The position numbers and the translations under genes were made by a program. The notes beneath the pieces are model-generated. The model worked only from the letters and a program-made list of their open reading frames with translations. It was not told where the DNA came from and ran no database searches. 35,547 nucleotides of DNA from Desmonostoc muscorum FACHB-395 (GTDB taxonomy: Bacteria > Cyanobacteriota > Cyanobacteriia > Cyanobacteriales > Nostocaceae). Where the stretch lies: contig NZ_JACJSF010000081.1 of the NCBI RefSeq assembly GCF_014698035.1, positions 1 through 35,547 of the forward strand. Direction: 5' to 3'. Within the stretch, counting starts at the first letter, position 1. Each line of letters opens with the position of its first letter. This document shows, piece by piece, positions 14,806 to 23,270 of the stretch.

Positions 14806-17800
14806 ATGCTAACTCAAGCCACAAACCAAACTAAAACTACTTCTAGTAGTGTGTTGAATAGCGATCGCTCCGGTATCTTGCAGCGAAAATGTAACTCCTG
14901 TGGGCAACATACGATTGCCTCTAGTTCATGTGGTGAGTGTCAGAAAAAGGGACCTTTCCATCAAGAACATATTGCTGATCTATCTGCAATAGAAGAATCT
15001 CCCCTTATTGTCAGCGATACTTTGCTTTCAGGTCATGACTTCAGCCGTATACCGATACAGAGTAATCAGACCACATTACTACCCAAAGTAGCCATTAATG
15101 AAGTAGGTGATCGCTTTGAACAGGAAGCTGACCAGGTTGCTCAAAAAGTCATGAGTATGCCAACAACTGGTACTTCTTTCCCTGGAACGAACCATGAGTC
15201 TAGCTTGCAGCGCAAAGAAGTAGTCGGTGATACCAAGCAGCCTACTAGGACTTTAGTATCCGACCAACCAAGTGTTTCCGAAAGCGAGCAGGAGCTATCT
15301 GTTGGCGGAGCAGCACTACCCCCCGGTTTACAAGAGTTTTACGAAATGCGCTTTGGCCGGAACTTTAGTCAGGTTCGCGTACATATTGGAGACGAAGCGA
15401 TTCAGCACAACGATGCAGTCAATGCTCATGCTTTCACTTTCGGTAATCATATCTGGTTAGGACGTAATATGCGGCTGGAGCCGTCCCTTGTATTAGCCCA
15501 TGAATTGGCGCATGTGGTTCAGCAAACACAGCCGCCAGCAGCAAGAACACAGGATGAAGAAACTGAATTGGTAGAAGCCGTGGTCGCCCCGCGCCATATC
15601 CAGCGTTTTAGTCCTTATTTTGAACCATTTGAATATAACGGCACCAAAACCCATGCGGAAGTCCTACCAGCGATGGGAAAGGAAAGCAGTCTCTTTACTG
15701 AAGCACCCGTGCCTAATGCTAACGTATTGGGTGCTGACTACGATAAGACAGGTTATGCCGACTTGTATTCCGCATCCACAACGGTCGGTGTCTACTTCGA
15801 GAAATCTGGTGTGCCCAGAAAACTTCCGTCAAAGAAGGGAACGAAAAAGAATGGCGAGAATTTCTCCCATCTTGCAGAAGCGGCACCAAATCTGAGTAAC
15901 CCTCTACTACATATCGTGGGTCGGGTTGATCAAGCACCCACTGAAATTAAGGTGGGTGATTTAAAGCCATCCCACGGAACGATTGAAGCCTTAGAAGGAA
16001 CTGGACAAGTTCAGGGATATCTCGGTGGTTTCCAGCTTGCCTACAAAGAAGTCAACGAGCAACTACCAGACAGCCAAAGGCTACCGAATGGTCAAAAGTG
16101 GAGAACTTTGAAGATAAAGGATTTTTTAAAGAGTGGCGATGTAAGAATACCCCCCATGTACCAATTCCCTGGTGCAACTGGACAAAAATCGCAGAAATTG
16201 ATTGTGAAGCACAATGGCAAGAACGAGCTGCCACCAAAGCCAATCATGGGCAAGCTCTTCGTCCATCCAGACCCGAAGAACGATGGCATTTGGAATTATT
16301 TCTGGATTCCAGACGCTTCAGTTCCAGCTTCCGCTCTGCCACCGGAAATCGCCAAGCTAAATGGTGATATTCAAAAAAATATCATTGGCCCCTTGCTGGC
16401 ATCGCCCGTCCAAAAGAAACCGAAAACCCGGAATTTGCCAGCGACTGGAGTTATTAGACCTGGAATCGCTACTGTTCAAAGTAAGCAGCGCATGATTCAG
16501 CGTAAGAATGGGACAATGGATTCGTTCGATCTAGAACAGTGGCGCACAAACCACACAAAACTAACTGGCGAGGAAGCAACTCTGGAGAAGCAACCAGCCT
16601 TTAAAGAAGCAGAGTTCGCTAGTCAGGTTGCCAAGGCTCAAGATGCAGTCAAGGCTAACACTGGACTGAACTTGCCTGGTGCTTCTGCTACTGCCAAAGA
16701 ATCATCGAAAACCATTGACAAGGTAAAATTCTGGACTGGAAAAAGCTCTGCTATCTTTGGGCCAATGCGCCAATTTTTTGGCAAGGCGTTTGTTAAAGTT
16801 GCTCAGTTTTATCAGAAAGCCCGTGACAAGTTTAGTAATCTTCTGAGGCGGCGATCGTCAAAAAGTCTTGGTGGGAGCGGTATGGCAGGAGCAGCAGTTC
16901 GTGCTGCATTTAGAGTCATCAAGGTAGTTGCTGCCTATGTTGTTCGTCAAACAGCGCAACGCCTTTTAGAATCGTTAGAGAAAGGTGTTGTCCAGAAGCT
17001 TAAGTCGCTTATTGAAGGCGAAGTGCTTGAAGAATTAGAAGCAAAAGCCAAGGAAGCTGAGAAACTGAAAGAACAGATCGAACTCAAAGTTACCCAAGAA
17101 ATCGAGGATTTAATCGAAAACACAATTGGTCCGTATCAAGAAATTCTGGATGGCATCCACAAATTTTTGGAAACTTGGAGTGAAATTGCCACGATCATCC
17201 GCACAATTGAGTGGGCTATCCGCGTTGCAGAAGTCGCTGAATGCGCGACAGTCATCGGTTGTTTAGCAGTTATTGCTCAAGAAGGGGCCAAACTTGCTTT
17301 AACTGAACTTGTGATTAATTCATGCTGGTTTCAAAAGAAAATTATACCGCTAGTTACCAAAACGAATTATGTCAAACAACTGCCAACATCGCTAGCAGCC
17401 ATTATTGTCAAAAACGTTAAAACTCTGCTACCAGATAATCTCCACGACGTTTTTGCGGATATCAATACATCAGGTATAGAAGCAACTGACAAGGACATCA
17501 ACTGTGAGGATGCGACAGAGGAGGGAGAATCAACAAGTTCATTAACAGAAGAGAAAGCAGAATTAGCTGAAGCTCTCTTAGATATGATGGATACGTTAGG
17601 TAAAGAGCGTTTTCAGGCGTTTGTGGCGCTGATTAAAAAGTACGGAGTTGCGACAAACAAACCGTTGACTGCTGAGTGGATCAGGCAGAGCAAAGCTGCC
17701 ATTATCAAGACGAATGTGACTGCTGATGAAATGCGCTGGTTTATTGACCACAATCAAGTGTTCGGATCTGATATCGCGAGTGTCGAGGAGTTCCTCAAGC

Positions 17801-17961
17801 AGGTCAAACAATCCGCAGCAGCAGGAATGGTGCCTCCACCTAAGCCACCATTTAAAAACCAACCCAAGATCGACGTATTCAAAGCACCACCATTTCCACC
17901 AGCACAGTCTGACAATCCACCACAGGGTAAAGGTCCGTTCGGCGAGGGAATCCGATTTTAG
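14806..17961 (+). CDS. Large DUF4157 protein, candidate injected toxin
   Basis: A 1051-residue protein. Its head LQRKCNSCGQ (Cys29, Cys32) and CGECQKK (Cys42, Cys45) is a zinc-ribbon-like signature of CIS-associated DUF4157 proteins. EQEAD lies at 105-109, and the DUF4157 domain (about 170-245) carries HELAH (232-236), a zincin metalloprotease motif. A separate beta/alpha domain follows (about 275-450) with GYADLY (Asp319), EIK/GDLK (380-387) and QVQGYLGGFQLAY, a pattern reminiscent of PD-(D/E)XK nucleases. Then come a long helical region (about 580-840, including a hydrophobic stretch near 813-832) and a Pro-rich tail. GGGAG precedes the ATG. Modular toxin architecture and position in the operon favour a cargo role; the nuclease idea is inference. 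Confidence 0.9.
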   Translation: MLTQATNQTKTTSSSVLNSDRSGILQRKCNSCGQHTIASSSCGECQKKGPFHQEHIADLSAIEESPLIVSDTLLSGHDFSRIPIQSNQTTLLPKVAINEVGDRFEQEADQVAQKVMSMPTTGTSFPGTNHESSLQRKEVVGDTKQPTRTLVSDQPSVSESEQELSVGGAALPPGLQEFYEMRFGRNFSQVRVHIGDEAIQHNDAVNAHAFTFGNHIWLGRNMRLEPSLVLAHELAHVVQQTQPPAARTQDEETELVEAVVAPRHIQRFSPYFEPFEYNGTKTHAEVLPAMGKESSLFTEAPVPNANVLGADYDKTGYADLYSASTTVGVYFEKSGVPRKLPSKKGTKKNGENFSHLAEAAPNLSNPLLHIVGRVDQAPTEIKVGDLKPSHGTIEALEGTGQVQGYLGGFQLAYKEVNEQLPDSQRLPNGQKWRTLKIKDFLKSGDVRIPPMYQFPGATGQKSQKLIVKHNGKNELPPKPIMGKLFVHPDPKNDGIWNYFWIPDASVPASALPPEIAKLNGDIQKNIIGPLLASPVQKKPKTRNLPATGVIRPGIATVQSKQRMIQRKNGTMDSFDLEQWRTNHTKLTGEEATLEKQPAFKEAEFASQVAKAQDAVKANTGLNLPGASATAKESSKTIDKVKFWTGKSSAIFGPMRQFFGKAFVKVAQFYQKARDKFSNLLRRRSSKSLGGSGMAGAAVRAAFRVIKVVAAYVVRQTAQRLLESLEKGVVQKLKSLIEGEVLEELEAKAKEAEKLKEQIELKVTQEIEDLIENTIGPYQEILDGIHKFLETWSEIATIIRTIEWAIRVAEVAECATVIGCLAVIAQEGAKLALTELVINSCWFQKKIIPLVTKTNYVKQLPTSLAAIIVKNVKTLLPDNLHDVFADINTSGIEATDKDINCEDATEEGESTSSLTEEKAELAEALLDMMDTLGKERFQAFVALIKKYGVATNKPLTAEWIRQSKAAIIKTNVTADEMRWFIDHNQVFGSDIASVEEFLKQVKQSAAAGMVPPPKPPFKNQPKIDVFKAPPFPPAQSDNPPQGKGPFGEGIRF

Positions 17962-18117
17962 AGCATCTCCCCAATGTCAGTGCGATCGTTGCTCTTAATC
18001 AAGTAGGCATAACTGATATTATCTCTCCCCATTGTGCATCCCTCAATAAACAAGATAGTTTAGGATTTAGGTATTACGTAATGGGCTGTTAATAGGCTCA
18101 TTGCAGGATTTAAGCTA

Positions 18118-19815
18118 ATGAATAAGCGATCGCCCACCCAAACCCCTCTATCCTTCACCCCAATTTCTACTGCACTGCTACAACGCCAATGTAATCCTTG
18201 CGGTCAACGTCAGCTAGGTGAAGCCAAATGTAGTGAATGTGAAGGAAAATCACAAATCCTCCAACGTCGGTCTACTGCACACACTGAAGCTTTAACCGCA
18301 CCGCCAATTGTCCATCAGGTGTTGGATACCTCTGGTCAAACTTTAGAGCCAGGCACACGTCAGTTCATGGAATCCCGCTTTGGTCAGAATTTTAGTGATG
18401 TGCGCGTCCATACCGATAATCAAGCCGCAACTTCCGCTGCATCTGTAAATGCTGCGGCGTATACGGTAGGGAAAAATATTGTCTTTGGTGCTAATCAGTA
18501 TGCACCGCGAACTACTCCAGGCAAACGGCTCATCGCCCATGAGTTAACCCACGTCATGCAGCAAAGTGCGGGTGTGGCTAGTTTACATAAAAAGGACATA
18601 GCCATTTCTCCATCCAGCACCATAGCTGAACAAGAAGCAGACAGCATTGCTCATCAAGTTATGAGTGATTCTCAAGGTAGTCAGGCTATCCATCCTCAAC
18701 CTGTGGCAATGCAAAGGGAAGAAGCACAAGACGAGAAAGATGAAACTATTTCATCTTCTTCCGGCTTCAAACTTAACAAAGATTTATTAGTCAGAATGCT
18801 AGTGATGTGCAATGAGGAGAAGCTCGATCCTGTGAAGTGTGTGGAGATGAGAAAACAACTGCAACCTCCTCCTTCTAAGTTTGGGGTTGGTTCAACACCT
18901 CCATTAACTTTCGGAGCATCAGGAAAAACTTCCACTCCCTCATTGTCTGCGATCGATCCTAAACAATTCAAACCAGCAATTCCTGGTTTTAGACAACCAA
19001 TTTTACCACCCCCAGGATGGCAACCACCTGTACCTCAAGCATCATCACAGCCAGCTAGTGGTAGTAAGTCGTCTGGCTTACCAGACATCAGTTTTATCAA
19101 AAAGATCATGGAGCCGGAATTTGATTTGTTGATCGGCAAATTTAAAATTACGATTCCTAAAGGGGCAGAAATGAAATTTGCACCTTTACCCTTGAAAGGT
19201 GCTACTAAATTACAAATCAGTGTCAAAGGAGAAATTACAGACCTGAAAGGTTTGTTTGACAAAGATCCGGCAAAACCCCAATCTGGTACGCCTGTAAGTT
19301 TTTCTTTAACTGTGGCAATTAATGGTATCCCCAATGTCAAGATTGATGCCACTTCTAGCGTCAACCTAGATAAAAATAATGTCAAGCTGGGGTTAGGAGT
19401 AACTGTATTTGATGGTAGTTGTCATTTCAAAGTCCCCTATTCAGCTATTGATAAAATCAATAAAGTTGCCCAAGAATTAAATAAATACTCTGCCTCAGCA
19501 TCGGCAGATCCAGCTAACCAAAAACCCCAGGTAGCCAATGATTCCCCAGATAAGCCAGCAACAAATCAACCAGCCCAAGATCCAGCAGCATCCAAAGAGC
19601 CTCTAGATGTGATTGTAGATGTAGCACCACATATTATTTCTTTATTTGAAGCGATTAAAGAAATTGAAGATGCTAAGAAGAAATGCCAAGAAGGCCCCTC
19701 AATCAAGATAGGCCCGTATCTTAACTTGCCTTTTGGTAGTGATCAACTAGGGGCAAAACCTGATGATTCTGCCAGAAAGCCTTTCTGGGGAATTGGCCTT
19801 GAAGTCCGATTCTAA
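18118..19815 (+). CDS. Second DUF4157 protein, candidate cargo or cargo-processing protease
   Basis: A 565-residue protein with the same type of head as its neighbour: LQRQCNPCGQ (Cys25, Cys28) and CSECEGK (Cys38, Cys41). The DUF4157 domain (about 65-150) includes QFMESRFGQNFSDVRVHTD and HELTH (141-145). EQEAD (171-175) lies downstream of HELTH, giving the HExxH...E order of gluzincins, whereas in the 14806 gene it lies upstream. Residues about 235-330 are Pro-rich. A beta-rich C-terminal domain follows (about 330-460, INGIPNVKIDATSSVNLDKN), then a Pro/Ala linker and a final domain ending FWGIGLEVRF. The C-terminal domain is not one I can name. DUF4157 proteins are strongly associated with CIS and are regarded as likely effectors or loading modules. 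Confidence 0.9.
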   Translation: MNKRSPTQTPLSFTPISTALLQRQCNPCGQRQLGEAKCSECEGKSQILQRRSTAHTEALTAPPIVHQVLDTSGQTLEPGTRQFMESRFGQNFSDVRVHTDNQAATSAASVNAAAYTVGKNIVFGANQYAPRTTPGKRLIAHELTHVMQQSAGVASLHKKDIAISPSSTIAEQEADSIAHQVMSDSQGSQAIHPQPVAMQREEAQDEKDETISSSSGFKLNKDLLVRMLVMCNEEKLDPVKCVEMRKQLQPPPSKFGVGSTPPLTFGASGKTSTPSLSAIDPKQFKPAIPGFRQPILPPPGWQPPVPQASSQPASGSKSSGLPDISFIKKIMEPEFDLLIGKFKITIPKGAEMKFAPLPLKGATKLQISVKGEITDLKGLFDKDPAKPQSGTPVSFSLTVAINGIPNVKIDATSSVNLDKNNVKLGLGVTVFDGSCHFKVPYSAIDKINKVAQELNKYSASASADPANQKPQVANDSPDKPATNQPAQDPAASKEPLDVIVDVAPHIISLFEAIKEIEDAKKKCQEGPSIKIGPYLNLPFGSDQLGAKPDDSARKPFWGIGLEVRF

Positions 19816-20144
19816 GCCGAAAATTACAAATTATGTTCTCACTTTAACTCATGTAACAAAGCTGAAGAAAATTAGTAGAAAAACTGAATTTACGAGTAAT
19901 TACGGGAAGATATTAGGAAATGCTGTTCTATCCTTCCTAGTTAATACAGAGATTTCTTGTATAACTATTTTGTTAGGAAAACATCTCATCCCTTGTCTCT
20001 AGTACACCTCAGTTTCAATAAAGTGATCATTTAAAAGAGGTACAAAGCTGATCAAATAAGCATTCTTTCTTTTGAATTTTTCCCGTCTCGTACTAGCTTC
20101 TTGTTATCACATCAGCCTAAATATTCATTCAACAGCCTTTAGCC
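19816..20144. other. AT-rich gap with no gene seen
   Basis: About 330 bases between the second DUF4157 gene and the tube-initiator gene. I see no convincing open frame, no strong hairpin with a T-run and no clear repeat. A secondary promoter for the baseplate genes could be here, but no box stands out. Confidence 0.6.
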
Positions 20145-20801
20145 ATGACATCCTTCCCAGGTTCACCCAGGCTACTTAAAGGCGGCATTGTTTTGATTGA
20201 CCCCTATACCGCAGTAGTGCAAAGAATTATTGCCCTGCAATACAATCCTGATACCCTAAGCCGTACATTGCAGGTGCAGGGTGTAGGAGCAGAAACTGGC
20301 GATCGCTCGGAGGCACTCAGGTTAAAAGGGCCACCTGTGGAAACAATTAAGTTAGACGCAGAAATTGATGCCACCGACCACTTAGAATTTCCCAATCTCA
20401 ATGCCACGACTGCCGAGTTGGGAATTTATCCTCAATTAGCGGCACTAGAAACAATTATTTACCCTTCTAGTCAGCAATTAGAAAATAACAATACCCAAGC
20501 CAAATCAGGCAGATTAGAAATTGCGCCAATGGAATCGGCTCTCACCTTATTTGTGTGGAGTAAAAATCGCGTTTTACCTGTGCGGTTAACAGAATTTAGC
20601 ATTACAGAAGAAGCGTTTGATAAAGCCTTAAATCCCATTCGCGCCAAGGTGAGTTTAGGGATGCGAGTTTTAAGTGTCAATGACTTAGGCTTTGATCATA
20701 AAGGCGGCAATTTATTTATGGTTTATCACCGCCAAAAAGAGCAACTCACACAACTAAATAAAGCTGGAAGTTTCGGAGTATTGGGGATTGGGGGAATTTA
20801 G
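20145..20801 (+). CDS. Tube-initiator / CIS tube-type hub protein (Pvc7 N-terminal part)
   Basis: A 218-residue protein whose sequence (GGIVLIDPYTAVVQRIIALQ, then YNPDTLSRTLQVQGVG, and LFVWSKNRVLPVRLTEFSIT) matches the contractile-injection-system tube protein family, the N-terminal part of Afp7/Pvc7. This protein sits between the hub and the first tube ring and starts tube growth. In Afp/Pvc the same polypeptide carries a C-terminal LysM domain. Here LysM is in the next gene, so the initiator is split. The conserved EAFDKALNPIRAKVSLGMRV near the end is the family's most typical segment. It stands 330 bases after the DUF4157 gene and begins the compact baseplate gene group. Confidence 0.9.
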   Translation: MTSFPGSPRLLKGGIVLIDPYTAVVQRIIALQYNPDTLSRTLQVQGVGAETGDRSEALRLKGPPVETIKLDAEIDATDHLEFPNLNATTAELGIYPQLAALETIIYPSSQQLENNNTQAKSGRLEIAPMESALTLFVWSKNRVLPVRLTEFSITEEAFDKALNPIRAKVSLGMRVLSVNDLGFDHKGGNLFMVYHRQKEQLTQLNKAGSFGVLGIGGI

Positions 20802-20820
20802 GGACTGGGAACTAATGACT

Positions 20821-21195
20821 ATGATTGATCAGACACAATTAGGGATTCAGGGGATGATGCAGGCAATCGCTTTAAAGGCGAGTTTGTTTCCTCCTAATAG
20901 TCGTTACTCTGGGATAGAAACTACCACTATGGAAACCGCCACAGGTAAAACGGTGATTTATTTACGGCGGCGATTTGTACCCCATCCAGAGAAATTTGCC
21001 TTACTACAAGAACATACAGTTACAGAAGGCGATCGCTTAGATAATATCACCGCCCAATACCTCGGCGATCCTGAACAATTTTGGCGGATATGTGATGCTA
21101 ATCGTGCCATGCATCCCGATAAGTTAACCGCCACCATCGGCCGTAAGCTGAAAATTACCCTACCAGAAGGCATCCCAGGAATTCTCAATGCTTAA
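20821..21195 (+). CDS. LysM-domain baseplate protein (Pvc7 C-terminal part)
   Basis: A protein of about 124 residues with a LysM domain at its C-terminal half: EHTVTEGDRLDNITAQYLGD, then PEQFWRICDANRAMHPDKL and IGRKLKITLP. In phage tails and CIS such domains (as in T4 gp53 and Afp7) help join the hub to the wedges rather than binding peptidoglycan on their own. The frame is open back to 20788, overlapping the previous gene. ATG 20821 (MIDQTQLGIQG) seems the better start, and ATG 20815 or 20854 are also possible. Its end overlaps the hub gene start at 21188, so the genes are coupled. Confidence 0.87.
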   Translation: MIDQTQLGIQGMMQAIALKASLFPPNSRYSGIETTTMETATGKTVIYLRRRFVPHPEKFALLQEHTVTEGDRLDNITAQYLGDPEQFWRICDANRAMHPDKLTATIGRKLKITLPEGIPGILNA

Positions 21196-22318
21196 AGGTA
21201 TCAACCTGACACTCATGGTTGGCCCCGTTGTGCCTATACCCGTCTCCCAGGACGTAATTGAGGCATTAACCAGCATTACAGTAACTAACAGTTCTTTAGA
21301 AAAAAGTGGTTTTCAATTAACTTTCAGCCTGAGTAATCGTTCCCCTTTACAAACCCTATTCCTTCTATCTGGCGGTAGTATCTTCCCCATTATCCGGGTA
21401 ATTATTATCGTCACCATCAATGGTATTCCGAATGTCCTGATGGATGGCATGATTACCAATCATCAAATTACCCCTGGCACTGAAACCAGCTACTCCACCC
21501 TAACGGTGACTGGAGAAGACTTAACGGTAATTATGGACAAACAAGATTTTAGCGGTTTTCCCTTTCCTGCTACCCCAGCCGAGGGGAGAGTGGCTTTATT
21601 AGTCGCTAAATACGCATTTTTGGGTATTGTCCCTCTAATTATTCCCAGTGTCTTAATTGATGTTCCTATTCCTACCAACTCTATTCCGGCACAACAAGGA
21701 ACAGATTTAAGTTACATCAAAGAATTAGCAGACAGAGTAGGCTACACATTCTACATTGAACCAGGTCCAATCCCAGGGGCGAATATTGCTTATTGGGGGC
21801 CGCAAATCAAAGTTGGTGTCCCGCAATCAGCCCTCAACATTAATATGGATGCTTTTACTAATGTGGAGTCTTTGAATTTCACTTTTGACAATAATTTAAA
21901 TGCTATTCCCACTGTTTATATTTACAACGAAATTACCAAGGTGGTGATTCCTATTCCCATTCCCCCCATTACCCCCCTTAACCCGCCTTTAGGCTTAATT
22001 CCACCAATTCCCACTCGCTTAGAACCCATCAGTGATAACCTTTCTAAGCGTTCCATTCCCCAAGCTATCATGATGGGCTTGGCGAAGGCTTCTCAATTAG
22101 CAGAAGCTGTGACAGGGGAAGGAAATTTGGATGTATTGCGCTATGGACGGATTTTAAAAGCGCGGCAATTAGTAGGTGTGCGTGGTGCTGGGTTAGCCTT
22201 TGACGGACTGCATTACGTAACTAGCGTCACTCATAACATCAAACGGGGAGAGTATAAACAAAGTTTCAAACTCAGTCGTAATGGTTTGATTTCAACACTT
22301 CCGGTAGTAGTCCCATGA
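21188..22318 (+). CDS. Baseplate hub protein (gp27-like; Pvc8 N-terminal part)
   Basis: A 376-residue protein of the phage late control D / gp27 type, which forms the trimeric hub that joins spike to tube. Typical traits are the beta-rich first half (VTNSSLEKSGFQLTFSLSNR), the block GTDLSYIKELADRVGYTFYI at about residues 180-200, and a C-terminal strand set HYVTSVTHNIKRGEYKQSFK. Residues about 258-285 are an unusual Ile/Pro-rich insertion (VVIPIPIPPITPLNPPLG). In Afp8/Pvc8 and VgrG the hub and spike are one protein; here the spike is the next gene. It overlaps the LysM gene by 8 bases and the spike gene by 4 (ATGA at 22315). Confidence 0.9.
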   Translation: MLKGINLTLMVGPVVPIPVSQDVIEALTSITVTNSSLEKSGFQLTFSLSNRSPLQTLFLLSGGSIFPIIRVIIIVTINGIPNVLMDGMITNHQITPGTETSYSTLTVTGEDLTVIMDKQDFSGFPFPATPAEGRVALLVAKYAFLGIVPLIIPSVLIDVPIPTNSIPAQQGTDLSYIKELADRVGYTFYIEPGPIPGANIAYWGPQIKVGVPQSALNINMDAFTNVESLNFTFDNNLNAIPTVYIYNEITKVVIPIPIPPITPLNPPLGLIPPIPTRLEPISDNLSKRSIPQAIMMGLAKASQLAEAVTGEGNLDVLRYGRILKARQLVGVRGAGLAFDGLHYVTSVTHNIKRGEYKQSFKLSRNGLISTLPVVVP

Positions 22319-22842
22319 CGCAAGCAACCAAATACTACGGTAAATACCGAGGCACAGTCGTTAATAATATTGACCCAGAGCAACGGGGAAGAATACAGGC
22401 GTTAATTCCTGATGTCTTGGGTTTAGTGCCTTCTAACTGGGCAATGCCTTGTGTACCTATTGCCGGGAAACAGGAAGGTGTATTTATTGTTCCTCAAATT
22501 GGCGCGGCGGTGTGGATGGAGTTTGAACAAGGTGAATCAGAATATCCGATTTGGGTAGGCGGGTTTTGGGGAATTGCAGCAGAAGTACCAGCTTTAGCTT
22601 TAGCACCACCTCCTATCCCTCCAGGGCAGAATATTGTGATTCAGACGACTTTGCAGAATGCGGTGATTATTAGTGATGCTGCACCGACTCCATTAACTGG
22701 AGGTATCGTGTTGAAAAGTTCTACGGGGGCAATGATTGTGGTGAATGATAGCGGAATTTATATTCAAAATGGCAAGGGGGCGAGTTTAATTATGGCGGGA
22801 CCGACGGTAACTATTAATAATGGGGCGTTGGTGATTACTTAG
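22315..22842 (+). CDS. Baseplate spike protein (gp5/gpV-like)
   Basis: A 175-residue protein. Residues 5-90 form the gp5-type OB-fold (YYGKYRGTVVNNIDPEQRGR, then GAAVWMEFEQGESEYPIWVG). After a Pro/Ala linker, residues about 105-175 read as a short beta-helix of alternating hydrophobics (GIVLKSSTGAMIVVNDSGIY and ASLIMAGPTVTINNG), which would make the needle. A trimer of this protein would sit below the hub and carry the PAAR-like tip encoded next. It overlaps the hub gene by ATGA. There is no lysozyme domain, unlike T4 gp5. Confidence 0.93.
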   Translation: MTQATKYYGKYRGTVVNNIDPEQRGRIQALIPDVLGLVPSNWAMPCVPIAGKQEGVFIVPQIGAAVWMEFEQGESEYPIWVGGFWGIAAEVPALALAPPPIPPGQNIVIQTTLQNAVIISDAAPTPLTGGIVLKSSTGAMIVVNDSGIYIQNGKGASLIMAGPTVTINNGALVIT

Positions 22843-22845
22843 AAG

Positions 22846-22870
22846 GGGATTAGGGATTAGGGATTAGGGA
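22846..22870. repeat. GGGATTA heptamer tandem repeat
   Basis: Three GGGATTA units and a partial fourth between the spike and PAAR-like genes. It is another short tandem heptamer array of the Nostocales type. Confidence 0.85.
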
Positions 22871-22904
22871 GAAGTTTTTTAAATTTTGAATTTTGAATTA
22901 AATT

Positions 22905-23228
22905 ATGCCAGGACCTTTATTACATTTTGGTGCAACTATACTCTGTTCTCATGCGGGACAGGCACAACCAACGACTGTCTATCCGCGAGTCTTGGTAAGC
23001 GGACAACCGACAGTCCTACAAACGACACCTTATGTTGTGGCTGGTTGTACTTTACCACCACCACCCGTCGCTAATGGCCCTTGTGTGACGGCGCAATGGG
23101 TAACGGGGACAACAAGAGTATTTGCGAATGGTGTACCTTTATTAGTTCTGAGTAGTCAAGCCATTTGCGCCCCTACAGCGACACCCTTAATTCCCTCAAT
23201 TGCCCAAACGCGAGTGATAGCAATGTGA
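22905..23228 (+). CDS. PAAR-like spike-tip protein (Pvc10-like)
   Basis: A 107-residue protein that fits the PAAR-like tip family which sharpens the spike and can carry effectors. It starts MPGPLLHFGATILCSHAGQA, with Cys14 and His16, and has further conserved-looking cysteines in VVAGCTLPPPP, NGPCVTAQW and SSQAICAPTATP, likely metal ligands together with the histidines. The Gly/Pro-turn-rich, strand-only character suits the cone shape. It lies between the spike and gp25 genes, the expected place. Repeat DNA separates it from both neighbours. There is no extension that would carry a toxin, so it is a bare tip. Confidence 0.87.
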   Translation: MPGPLLHFGATILCSHAGQAQPTTVYPRVLVSGQPTVLQTTPYVVAGCTLPPPPVANGPCVTAQWVTGTTRVFANGVPLLVLSSQAICAPTATPLIPSIAQTRVIAM

Positions 23229-23247
23229 ATGCAAAAACAGCAAATAA

Positions 23248-23268
23248 CTAATGACTAATGACTAATAA
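23248..23268. repeat. CTAATGA heptamer tandem repeat
   Basis: Two CTAATGA units and a degenerate third directly before the gp25 gene start. It is the reverse-complement family of the TAGTCAT repeat at 14386. Confidence 0.8.
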
Positions 23269-23270
23269 CT

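Noticed and set aside
17943..18090. Open frame after the first DUF4157 gene reading ILEHLPNVSAIVALNQVG and onwards
   Set aside because: Looks faintly protein-like, but it has no start codon of its own, would need a frameshift in the last codons of the 14806 gene, and ends quickly. Probably chance.
19763..20002. 79-codon plus-strand frame at the end of the second DUF4157 gene
   Set aside because: Mostly another frame of that gene plus AT-rich non-coding DNA.
22846..23268. Short tandem arrays considered as CRISPR
   Set aside because: Units are seven bases without spacers; no longer direct repeat with unique spacers and no cas gene is present.
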